33,998 nucleotides of DNA from Chitinophagaceae bacterium (lineage in GTDB: Bacteria > Bacteroidota > Bacteroidia > Chitinophagales > Chitinophagaceae), in assembly GCA_947455215.1 (NCBI GenBank), contig CANGNA010000049.1:1-33998 (forward strand), read 5' to 3'. The notes beneath the pieces were generated by a model. It did no database searches and had not been told where the DNA came from. It saw nothing but the letters and a program-made list of their open reading frames with translations. The position numbers and the translations under genes are program-made. Shown here in pieces: positions 24,453 to 31,690 of the stretch (the stretch's first letter is position 1; each line of letters opens with the position of its first letter).

Positions 24453-24533
24453 TATTTGTTCGAAAAAAATCTGAAACTATTTTTCGGAAAACCGGAAAAC
24501 ATGCCTAATATTGCACTCCCAATTTAAGCAAAC

Positions 24534-24604
24534 AGTTCGATGGTGTAACGGTAGCATACCAGACTCTGACTCTGTTTGTCCTGGTTCGAATCCAGGTCGA
24601 ACTA
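24534..24604 (+). tRNA. tRNA-Gln (CTG)
   Basis: A 71-base cloverleaf with perfect acceptor stem AGTTCGA/TCGAACT, D arm TGGTGTAACGGTAGCA and anticodon loop CTCTGAC with anticodon CTG. The T arm is CCTGG-TTCGAAT-CCAGG, the discriminator is A, and no CCA is encoded. The first pair of the anticodon stem is mismatched (C-T). A TAATATTG box at 24506-24513 (one base off consensus) is a likely promoter. Confidence 0.93.
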
Positions 24605-24615
24605 CACTGTTTGAA

Positions 24616-24645
24616 AAGAGTGACCGAATCGGTCACTCTTTTTTT
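24616..24645 (+). terminator. Rho-independent terminator after tRNA-Gln
   Basis: Stem AAGAGTGACCGA (24616-24627) with TCGGTCACTCTT (24629-24640) and a run of seven T. Confidence 0.9.
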
Positions 24646-24739
24646 ATTTTACTCTTAATCACCCAATTACCTATATAAAATTGTAGCTTTTATCGCAAAA
24701 ACTACATATATTAGTAGTTAATTAAGCCTGTCTAACAGA

Positions 24740-24747
24740 TATATTTG
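24740..24747 (+). promoter_or_regulatory. -7 box of the PAS-GAF-PAS sensor gene
   Basis: TATATTTG matches TAnnTTTG. It lies 101 bases before the ATG at 24849, giving an unusually long leader for this window; a TTG at 24783 would shorten it. Confidence 0.55.
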
Positions 24748-24848
24748 CACACAACCGGCCTCATCTGCGATAAGATAAGGCATTGGAATACCTGCCGACC
24801 TTGTTACCTATTTACCCTAAGCAACAACAAACAAAGAAACCTTGCGAT

Positions 24849-26312
24849 ATGTTGGATAAAAAAGATACAATTACCGATAGATATAAACTCCTGATCGAGT
24901 CGGTAGATGGTATCATATGGGAGGCAGTTCCTGGAGCATTAGGGTTTACATTTGTGAGCGACAGCGTATCGGGGATACTCGGGTATACACCTAACGATTG
25001 GCTATCTGATAAAGCGACATGGATAGGGTGCATATACGACGACGACAGAGATTATGTATTGGAATACTATCGCCGGCCTGAAGCCCTGGTCAACCACACC
25101 CTTGAATTCAGGGTGGTAGCAGTGGACGGTACGATCAAGTGGTTGAGGAACTATGTTTCGCTGATAAAAGATGCAGAAACGCCGGGGACGCTGTGCGGGG
25201 TAATGATGGAAATTACCAAGAGTAAGCAATTAGAAACCCTGGAGCGACTGGAAAAGCAGGTACTGGAACTGAACGCAGAGCCCAATGCCGATATAGAGCG
25301 CCTGCTGCATTTCTACGTAAATGGCCTGGAAGATATATTCCCTGTGATGAAGTGCAGCGTGCTGCGCGTACTGAACAATAGAGTATACAACTGGGCGTCC
25401 CCCTCCCTGCCACCTGAATATGTACAGGCCATACATGGCCTGGAAATAGGCCCAGCCAGGGGTTCGTGCGGTACGGCAGCCTACACAGGGCAAAGGGTGA
25501 TCGTATCGGACATAGCCCATGATGAAAAGTGGGCACAGTGGAAGGACGCCGCATTAATGTTCGGCCTGTTGGCCTGCTGGTCGGAACCTATCATAGATAG
25601 CACAGGCAAAGTAATAGCGACGTTCGCACTATATTATCCAACAGTAAAAGTGCCCAACGCGGCAGAGCTGCAGATCATAGAACGCTCTGCATCGATATTA
25701 AAAGTGATCATAGAGAACAGGCTCTATGCCGACATGATCACTGAAATGAATAATATGGCAGTACAGGCGCAAGAACTGGCCAACTTTGGTACCTGGCAAT
25801 GGGATTATAAAAATAACACTGCCACCTGGTCGGACAGTTTGTACAGGATATACGGTATTGACCCGGCTACATTTGCCCCGTCGTACAAGGCCTACCTGGA
25901 CATGATACATCCGGATGATCTTCAGGGTGTGAAGGATAAGCTTGATATAGCCCACCACGACAAAACTGACATCACTTTTGAAGAGCGAATCATAAGGCCG
26001 GACGGCTGTATCCGGCACCTGAAATCCTGGTTCAGGGTAGTAACCGATGAACAAGGCACGCCCTTAAAGCTGCTTGGCGCTAACCTGGATATCACACCGG
26101 TTAAAGAGACAGAACAAAAAATGCAAAACATAGCCTGGCAACAATCGCATGTGGTAAGAGCACCTCTGGCGCGCATAATGGGCCTTGTGAACCTGCTGAA
26201 CGATGACATGGCAGAAAATGAAACAGAGCGAAAGAAACTCTACGACCTGATCCTGTCATCTGCCGGAGAACTGGATACCATCATCCGGAGCATCAGCTAC
26301 CATACGCAGTAA
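24849..26312 (+). CDS. PAS-GAF-PAS sensor protein ending at a DHp-like helix, no kinase ATPase
   Basis: A 487-residue soluble sensor. A PAS domain (about residues 8-125, with FRVVAVDGTIKWLRNYV) is followed by a GAF domain (150-310, with GPARGSCGTAAYTGQRVIVSDI) and a second PAS (320-425, ending LLGANLDITPVKE). The last 60 residues are a DHp-like hairpin with the H-box QSHVVRAPLARI (His434). The chain stops there, so the HATPase domain of a histidine kinase is missing, and no such domain lies downstream: a terminator follows within 30 bases. Similar kinase-less proteins are frequent in Bacteroidota. An in-frame TTG at 24783 would add 22 residues unlike a PAS start; the ATG is preferred. Signal and partner are unknown. 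Confidence 0.85.
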   Translation: MLDKKDTITDRYKLLIESVDGIIWEAVPGALGFTFVSDSVSGILGYTPNDWLSDKATWIGCIYDDDRDYVLEYYRRPEALVNHTLEFRVVAVDGTIKWLRNYVSLIKDAETPGTLCGVMMEITKSKQLETLERLEKQVLELNAEPNADIERLLHFYVNGLEDIFPVMKCSVLRVLNNRVYNWASPSLPPEYVQAIHGLEIGPARGSCGTAAYTGQRVIVSDIAHDEKWAQWKDAALMFGLLACWSEPIIDSTGKVIATFALYYPTVKVPNAAELQIIERSASILKVIIENRLYADMITEMNNMAVQAQELANFGTWQWDYKNNTATWSDSLYRIYGIDPATFAPSYKAYLDMIHPDDLQGVKDKLDIAHHDKTDITFEERIIRPDGCIRHLKSWFRVVTDEQGTPLKLLGANLDITPVKETEQKMQNIAWQQSHVVRAPLARIMGLVNLLNDDMAENETERKKLYDLILSSAGELDTIIRSISYHTQ

Positions 26313-26336
26313 AAAATAAGGTAGTCAACATAATAT

Positions 26337-26363
26337 AGCTTCACGATAAGTGAAGCTTTTTTT
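26337..26363 (+). terminator. Rho-independent terminator after the sensor gene
   Basis: AGCTTCAC (26337-26344), loop GATAA and GTGAAGCT (26350-26357), then seven T. It shares its stem sequence with the terminator of the convergent tRNA-Ser gene. Confidence 0.88.
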
Positions 26364-26399
26364 GTTGAAAAAAAATAGAAAGCCGGACCGATTTCAATC

Positions 26400-26428
26400 A
26401 AAAAAAGCTTCACAAAATGTGAAGCTTT
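26400..26428 (-). terminator. Rho-independent terminator after tRNA-Ser
   Basis: On the minus strand AAAGCTTCACA (26428-26418) pairs with TGTGAAGCTTT (26414-26404) and ends in seven T (26406-26400). Confidence 0.85.
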
Positions 26429-26439
26429 AATTTTTTCAG

Positions 26440-26524
26440 CGGAGGGAGAGGGATTCGAACCCCCGGACCTATTACAGTCAACAGTTTTCAAGACTGCCGC
26501 AATCGACCGCTCTGCCATCCCTCC
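26440..26524 (-). tRNA. tRNA-Ser (TGA)
   Basis: An 85-base class II tRNA. Acceptor GGAGGGA pairs with TCCCTCC, the D arm is TGGCAGAGCGGTCGATTGCG, and the anticodon loop CTTGAAA carries TGA. A long variable arm is present before the T arm GGGGG-TTCGAAT-CCCTC. The discriminator is G, as usual for serine, and no CCA is encoded. Confidence 0.95.
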
Positions 26525-26529
26525 GGGGA

Positions 26530-26559
26530 CAAAATTAAAGCATCAGGTTAATTTTCAAA
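26530..26559 (-). promoter_or_regulatory. Promoter of tRNA-Ser
   Basis: On the minus strand TTTG (26559-26556), an 18-base spacer and TAATTTTG (26537-26530) match the Bacteroidota -33/-7 pattern. The -7 box ends five bases before the mature tRNA, so the primary transcript needs little or no 5' trimming. Confidence 0.7.
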
Positions 26560-26737
26560 CACTTTTTTCAGTTTTCTTCTACATATTTATTGATAGCATG
26601 TTTGCAAAGCATAAAGTCATGGTTTGCAGTATATGCTGAAAGCCGCCACAGTAAAGGATTTTGTTAAAAGATAGCCAACATCATTTCATCAATATTGGTA
26701 TAGAAATCCTTGCACATTTTGTACGCGTATATAGTGG

Positions 26738-26745
26738 TAAATTTG
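26738..26745 (+). promoter_or_regulatory. -7 box of msrA
   Basis: TAAATTTG matches TAnnTTTG, with TTTG 16 bases upstream (26718-26721). It ends seven bases before the ATG at 26753, again predicting an almost leaderless mRNA. Confidence 0.6.
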
Positions 26746-26752
26746 ACTTCCA

Positions 26753-27418
26753 ATGCTAAAACAACTCAAAAGCGCACTATTTCTTGCTTTGCAGGCTACC
26801 TGGTTATCGGCCTGTGCCCAGCACGACATTCACAATTCTAAAACATTCAAACAAATGAACGAACAACAGCACACCTCTACCGCTCATACAGACACTGCCA
26901 CCTTTGGCGCCGGCTGCTTCTGGTGCACAGAAGCACAGTTTCAGCAACTAAAGGGTGTTATCAGTGTTGAATCGGGCTATGCAGGTGGCACAGTTAAGAA
27001 CCCAACGTATAAAGAGGTGTGTACCGGCACTACCGGCCATGCCGAAGTGACCAATATAGTATATGACCCTTCGGTGATCAGCTACGACGAGATGCTGGCT
27101 GCCTTCTGGATGAGCCACGACCCTACCCAGCTGAACAGGCAGGGCAACGATGTGGGCACCCAATACAGGTCGGCTATTTTTTACCACAACGAAGAGCAGC
27201 ACAAAAAGGCAGAAGAATACAAACAAAAGCTGATGGATGAAAAAGTGTTCGACAAGCCGGTGGTGACCAAAATAGAACCGTTCACAGTATTTTATAAAGC
27301 CGAAGACTATCACCAGAACTACTTTAACGAGAATGGCGACCAGCCTTATTGCCAGTTCGTAGTTCGCCCTAAGGTCGAGAAATTCCAGAAAGTATTTAAA
27401 GACAAACTAAAGAAGTAG
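26753..27418 (+). CDS. msrA: Peptide methionine-S-sulfoxide reductase, lipoprotein form
   Basis: A 221-residue enzyme that reduces the S form of methionine sulfoxide in proteins. The N terminus is a lipoprotein signal with lipobox LSAC (Cys21), so the enzyme should be anchored in the cell envelope and repair exported proteins. The catalytic motif is GAGCFWCTE with nucleophile Cys55 and Cys58. The substrate-site blocks SGYAGGTVKNPTYKEVC, GHAEV and MSHDPTQLNRQGNDVGTQYRSAIFY follow. No MsrB domain is fused. A symmetric terminator separates it from the convergent Spy-like gene. Confidence 0.95.
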   Translation: MLKQLKSALFLALQATWLSACAQHDIHNSKTFKQMNEQQHTSTAHTDTATFGAGCFWCTEAQFQQLKGVISVESGYAGGTVKNPTYKEVCTGTTGHAEVTNIVYDPSVISYDEMLAAFWMSHDPTQLNRQGNDVGTQYRSAIFYHNEEQHKKAEEYKQKLMDEKVFDKPVVTKIEPFTVFYKAEDYHQNYFNENGDQPYCQFVVRPKVEKFQKVFKDKLKK

Positions 27419-27425
27419 CATAACT

Positions 27426-27453
27426 AAAAAGGAGGCCTGATGGCCTCCTTTTT
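27426..27453. terminator. Bidirectional terminator between msrA and the Spy-like gene
   Basis: AAAAAGGAGGCC (27426-27437), loop TGAT and GGCCTCCTTTTT (27442-27453) form a perfect 12-bp stem with T runs on both strands. Confidence 0.92.
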
Positions 27454-27459
27454 AGTGTA

Positions 27460-27855
27460 TCAGTAAGCCCCTTCCGGCGGCAAGTGCCCTCTTTTGCGCT
27501 CCTGTGCACGCGCCTTCATGTCTTCCATATGCGCTTTGTAGCCTTTGTATTGATCGGCTGTTAGTATCAGCTGCATATCGTGGTCGAACTGTTGCTGCGC
27601 ATCTGCAACACCTGCCCGCTTTTGTCCGCCGCGGGGTTGGTTCTTCAGGTCCTGCATGTCGCGGGCGTGGGCCAGCACTACATTATAGACCTTTTTGTTC
27701 TGTTCCGGTGTCAGTGCCAGGTTCTTCTGCATCCACCTTGTTTGCCTGTCGGCGCGGTCTTCCGGCGTTCTTGCCGGCCTTTGGGCCTGCGCCATTCCGC
27801 TTATCGTAAGCATACCGGCCAACAACGCCAGTTTTAAAACATTCCCTATACTCAT
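27460..27855 (-). CDS. Small exported Spy/LTxxQ-like protein
   Basis: A 131-residue protein with a signal peptide (about 24 residues, ending GMAQAQ). The helical mature part contains LALTPEQNKKVYNVVLAH and LILTADQYKGYKAHMED, matching the LTxxQ pattern of Spy/CpxP periplasmic chaperones. The tail is basic (KARAQERKRGH). It shares layout and the TADQYK motif with the product of 20649-21071 and is likely a distant paralogue. It converges on msrA. A role in envelope stress is plausible but not shown. Confidence 0.72.
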   Translation of the reverse strand: MSIGNVLKLALLAGMLTISGMAQAQRPARTPEDRADRQTRWMQKNLALTPEQNKKVYNVVLAHARDMQDLKNQPRGGQKRAGVADAQQQFDHDMQLILTADQYKGYKAHMEDMKARAQERKRGHLPPEGAY

Positions 27856-27910
27856 CTTCTATCAATTTATTATTCAGACGAGTAAATAGTAAAATAGTTT
27901 AAAGCAGCTG

Positions 27911-28558
27911 TTATCCTATCCTTGGTTTCGACTTGATGATATGATCGGCACGGATCCATTCTTTGGTGGTGGCGTCATATTGTTTCAACAACCTGGCAGG
28001 GTTACCGGCGACTACAGAATAATCGGGAACATCTTTTGTTACTACCGAGCCGGCCGCTATTACGCAATGCTTACCGATGGTAACGCCCGCAGTGATCACG
28101 CAGTTCGCAGCTATCCAGCAATCATCGCCCACTGTTATCTGTGCGGTGGTCACCTTTTGCTCCATTATGGGCATGCTCACGTCCTGGTAGCCATGGTTGA
28201 GCCCGCTGGCCACTATGTTCTGGGCAAAGATCACATTATCGCCAATAGTTACCGGCCCTATGATCACATTGCTCATACCGATGAGCGTATTGCTGCCGAT
28301 ATGCACATCCCCTACGCCGTTGTTCACCGTGCAATAATCCTCTATTACCGAGCCACGCCCCAGGGAAAACTTATTGAACGGCAATACGTCCATACGCGTA
28401 TTGAACCTGATGGTAGAGCCCCGGCCACGCTTATGAATGAACCTGTTGAGCAACAGTTTTACCCACAGCCTGGGCCTTGCCTCCCCCGCGGGGATAAGCA
28501 GGCGATGAACCACACTTTTAAGTTTAGGGTTACCCTTTATCTTTTCTGCTAAACCCAT
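27911..28558 (-). CDS. Hexapeptide-repeat acyltransferase (left-handed beta-helix)
   Basis: A 215-residue cytoplasmic acyltransferase of the WbbJ/Maa/CysE-type LbH group, which commonly O-acetylates sugars of surface polysaccharides. Hexapeptide repeats run from about residue 65 to 190: IEDYCTVN, VHIGSNTLIG, VTIGDNVIFA, then ITVGDDCWIAANCVITAGVT and VIAAGSVVTKDVPDYSVVAGNPAR. GLNHGYQD carries the probable catalytic His. The final VVAGNPARLLK is the family's end signature. The gene is divergent from the polysaccharide operon on the plus strand, which supports a role in modifying that polymer. Its 5' leader holds an imperfect G+C-rich hairpin (28578-28611). Confidence 0.88.
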   Translation of the reverse strand: MGLAEKIKGNPKLKSVVHRLLIPAGEARPRLWVKLLLNRFIHKRGRGSTIRFNTRMDVLPFNKFSLGRGSVIEDYCTVNNGVGDVHIGSNTLIGMSNVIIGPVTIGDNVIFAQNIVASGLNHGYQDVSMPIMEQKVTTAQITVGDDCWIAANCVITAGVTIGKHCVIAAGSVVTKDVPDYSVVAGNPARLLKQYDATTKEWIRADHIIKSKPRIG

Positions 28559-28577
28559 ATTTATTTCTGTCTATTGG

Positions 28578-28611
28578 CCCGACCGGCGGTGCATACTTTG
28601 CATCGGCCGGG
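28578..28611. promoter_or_regulatory. G+C-rich imperfect hairpin in the divergent intergenic region
   Basis: CCCGACCGGCGGTGCA and TGCATCGGCCGGG form an imperfect inverted repeat just upstream of the acyltransferase ATG. It may be a leader structure of that mRNA or part of a shared control region for the divergent polysaccharide operon; nothing more can be said. Confidence 0.4.
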
Positions 28612-28802
28612 TATATATGCCTTCGTAAAACTATATACATTTATCCATACATTAAATAAGTGCATAAAAATTAAGGGCTATTCATTAAATTTGGAGCTGT
28701 ATTACTGTAAAAGGTGTGCCAGGCTATAACTGGTAACATACAGTAAATACGTAACATTTACCTTTACAACTACTTTTAAATAATTTAAATACATCATTAA
28801 TA

Positions 28803-29486
28803 TTGATGACCTCCAAATACAAATACTTACTCACCCTCCTTCTTATCCTTGCGTCCTTTTACACACAGGCGCAGGAATCGATGATGGCCAAAGTAGACAA
28901 TGTGCTTTTGCAACGGATGATAGACACCGCTAAGGTGCGTTATCCGCGAATGAGGAAGTACGAACACAAAATAAATGAACAGCACTACGCGGTAAACAAA
29001 GCCAAATGGGGTTGGTTCGAAGGGTTAACATTTGCGTACACCTACAATGCATCCAGCAGCACAACCACGCCCAACACCAGCTCTAACCTGGTGGGTTATA
29101 CTCCGGGCATCTTCATCAACTTTGGCAATATGCTGTCACGCCCGGCTACGGTAAGAATGGCCCGCGAGGAACTGAAAATAGCGCAGGACGAGAAAGAAGA
29201 GTTCAACCTGGCACTGGAAGCCCAGATAAAAGACAGGTATTACAAATACGTGGAGGCCATGGCCATATTGAACCTGAGGGCGAAGTCGGCCAACGATGCC
29301 GATGTGTCTCAGACACAGATCAGGTATAAATACGAGCAGGGCATAGAAACATTCGACAACTACAGCAAAGTGCTGGTACTTTACTCCGTTTCTTCACAGA
29401 ATAAAATTGAAGCAGAATCTGCTGTGCTCAGGGCCAAGTCGGCGCTGGAGGAGATGGTAGGTGCTAAACTGGAGGAATTCAACTAA
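28803..29486 (+). CDS. Half-length TolC-like outer-membrane protein of the polysaccharide locus
   Basis: A 227-residue exported protein with a signal peptide (cleaved about residue 24, after TQAQ). One strand pair (GLTFAYTYNASSS...YTPGIFINFG) is followed by long amphipathic helices (LKIAQDEKEEFNLALEAQIKDRYYKYVEAMA and the Ala/Glu-rich end). This corresponds to one repeat of the outer-membrane efflux (TolC) fold; usual TolC proteins have two repeats and about twice the length. The next gene begins five bases after the stop, so it opens the exopolysaccharide operon. It may form an outer-membrane or periplasmic conduit for the polymer as a higher oligomer; this is inference. Confidence 0.72.
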   Translation: MMTSKYKYLLTLLLILASFYTQAQESMMAKVDNVLLQRMIDTAKVRYPRMRKYEHKINEQHYAVNKAKWGWFEGLTFAYTYNASSSTTTPNTSSNLVGYTPGIFINFGNMLSRPATVRMAREELKIAQDEKEEFNLALEAQIKDRYYKYVEAMAILNLRAKSANDADVSQTQIRYKYEQGIETFDNYSKVLVLYSVSSQNKIEAESAVLRAKSALEEMVGAKLEEFN

Positions 29487-29491
29487 ACTGA

Positions 29492-31690
29492 ATGGAAGGA
29501 ATACGTTTTTTTAATATACTCAGAAAACATCGTTACACGCTGGCGATAGTGCCGGTGCTGGTGATGATCACCGCTTTTTTCCTTACCCGCAAGCTGCCCG
29601 ATGTTTTTGTGTCTAAGGCCAGCCTGGCAGCAGGCATAGTTAAGGCATCATCTCAGACATCGATATTGGATGGTACGCCATTGCAGGACTCTAAGGTAAG
29701 CCAGGAGTTTGGCAACATGATACAGCTGATGCAGATGAAGAAAACGTACGACCAGGTGTCGTACATGCTGATGCTTCACGACCTGAAAGACAAAACACCA
29801 TTCCGCAAACCCAGCAAACTGATGGGCTACCTGAATGATGATGCCCGCCGTCATGCCATAGCTGTGTATAGTGACCTGTACACCAAAAGGCAACCGCTAT
29901 CGTTGTGGGATGCTGACCAAAAGGGACTGAACGAACTCATAGTGTCTATGGGATACGACTACGAAGCGCTTTCAAAGAAAATGAAGGTGTACCGTATCGA
30001 AAATTCGGACTTTATCACCGTAGAATATGAATCGGAGTCGCCGGTGCTTTCTGCATTTGTGGTGAACACGCTCTGCACAGAATTCATCGCCTATCACAAC
30101 TTCATCAGCAAAGAGACAGAGGTAAACACAGTACACCTGCTGAACGAACTGATGACCAAAAAGCGCGACTCGCTGGGTTCAGGCCTCGACAGTCTGCGTA
30201 ATTTTAAGATCAACAACCACCTGCTGAACCTAAAGGAACAGGCAGGTGCATTGACCACCCAGATAGCAGAGTTTGAAACCAAGATCCAGATGGCACAAAA
30301 GGATGTAGACGCTGCCAATACCGCGCTGGACAAACTGAATGCCAAGTTCACATCAGAAGACAAAGGCGTGGCCGACGAGAAACTGGCAACCATCAACAAA
30401 ACAGTTCTATCTATTACCGACCAGATAAATCGTTCCCAGGAAGACCTGATCCGTACCAACGACAGGCGCTACCAGTTCAGGATAGATTCCCTGAAAAGTG
30501 TACGCGACAGGATGATATATACCAGTGGCGAGAACTTTACTGCCAACCCCGCCACTGCCAAAGAGAACCTGGTGAACCAACGCATAACACTGGAGCTAAA
30601 CCGAGACCTGGCACAGGGCAGCATAGCCAGCATGCAGCGTGAACTCACTAAACTGAAAAAGCGCTTCGACACCCTGGTGCCTAAAGAAGCCATCATCAAC
30701 AGCTACGAAGGCAACATTAACCTGGCCAGCCAGGAGTATGTAGAGATACAGAAGAAATATAACCAGGCCCAAATGGCCTTCAACACTGGCAAAGAGGTAA
30801 AGCAGATAGAGGTGGCCATGCCGGGCGCCAAGCAGCCTTCTAAAAAAATGCTGCTGGTATTGGTAGCGGGCATAGGTAGCTTTGTTATCTGCCTGCTTGT
30901 ATTGTTCGTGTTGTTCTACCTCGATAACTCCATACAGTTTGTTACCGAACTGGCCAATAAAACCAACCTGCGCGTGTTGGGCACACTGCCATTCATACAA
31001 CACTCATCGCTGCTTAACCTTAACCAACTTTGGGCCACAGACAACAACAGCCTTACCGATAAGATATTCCGCGACCAGCTTCGCTCTGTTCGCTACGAAA
31101 CAGAGTTGTGCATGGAGGGACATCACCTACTGGCCGTTACCAGCCTGGCAGATGGAGAAGGAAAGACCTTTATGGCCATGTGCCTGGCCAGCGCCTATAC
31201 TATGGTGAATAAGAAGGTGCTGCTGATAGATGGCAACTTTACGGATAACCGCATCAGCCAGCTGACAAATCCTCAGTATTTTATAGAAGACTTCCTGAAC
31301 AATAAGGCGAATATCCCATACCCGACACAGCATACCGATATTACTATAATAGGCAATAAGGGTATGGATATATCCTTGTTCGAGATCAACACCGAGCAGG
31401 TGATCGTTCAGAAATTACAGCAACTGAAAGATGCTTTCGATATCATCATTGTTGAGGCTTCATCGCTCAATACCATGAACAAAGCCAAAGAATGGATAAC
31501 GGTATCGGACAAGGTAACCGCCCCTTTTGAAGCCAACAAGACCATTAAAGGAAACGAGAAACCATTAGTGGGTTACCTGCAATCGCTGAATAGTAAATTT
31601 ATAGGCTGGGTGATGAACAAACAGAGCGATAAAAGCCACGCCGAATCCACAAAGAGATCCTTTCTATCCAGGAAAACAGAAGCTGAATGA
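29492..31690 (+). CDS. Wzz/BY-kinase-like polysaccharide co-polymerase with altered ATPase
   Basis: A 732-residue inner-membrane protein. An N-terminal membrane helix (about 14-33) opens the Wzz chain-length domain, a long periplasmic coiled coil spans ~200-430, and the second membrane helix is at ~452-475. The cytoplasmic part resembles the bacterial tyrosine-kinase (BY-kinase/Wzc) ATPase: Walker A LADGEGKT (552-559) is intact and Walker A' LLIDGNF has Asp580. The Walker B position is IIIVE with Glu655 in place of Asp. The C-terminal tyrosine cluster of autophosphorylating BY-kinases is missing; the chain ends SRKTEAE. It probably controls polymer length and export, with doubtful kinase activity. 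Its stop overlaps the glycosyltransferase start by four bases. Confidence 0.88.
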   Translation: MEGIRFFNILRKHRYTLAIVPVLVMITAFFLTRKLPDVFVSKASLAAGIVKASSQTSILDGTPLQDSKVSQEFGNMIQLMQMKKTYDQVSYMLMLHDLKDKTPFRKPSKLMGYLNDDARRHAIAVYSDLYTKRQPLSLWDADQKGLNELIVSMGYDYEALSKKMKVYRIENSDFITVEYESESPVLSAFVVNTLCTEFIAYHNFISKETEVNTVHLLNELMTKKRDSLGSGLDSLRNFKINNHLLNLKEQAGALTTQIAEFETKIQMAQKDVDAANTALDKLNAKFTSEDKGVADEKLATINKTVLSITDQINRSQEDLIRTNDRRYQFRIDSLKSVRDRMIYTSGENFTANPATAKENLVNQRITLELNRDLAQGSIASMQRELTKLKKRFDTLVPKEAIINSYEGNINLASQEYVEIQKKYNQAQMAFNTGKEVKQIEVAMPGAKQPSKKMLLVLVAGIGSFVICLLVLFVLFYLDNSIQFVTELANKTNLRVLGTLPFIQHSSLLNLNQLWATDNNSLTDKIFRDQLRSVRYETELCMEGHHLLAVTSLADGEGKTFMAMCLASAYTMVNKKVLLIDGNFTDNRISQLTNPQYFIEDFLNNKANIPYPTQHTDITIIGNKGMDISLFEINTEQVIVQKLQQLKDAFDIIIVEASSLNTMNKAKEWITVSDKVTAPFEANKTIKGNEKPLVGYLQSLNSKFIGWVMNKQSDKSHAESTKRSFLSRKTEAE

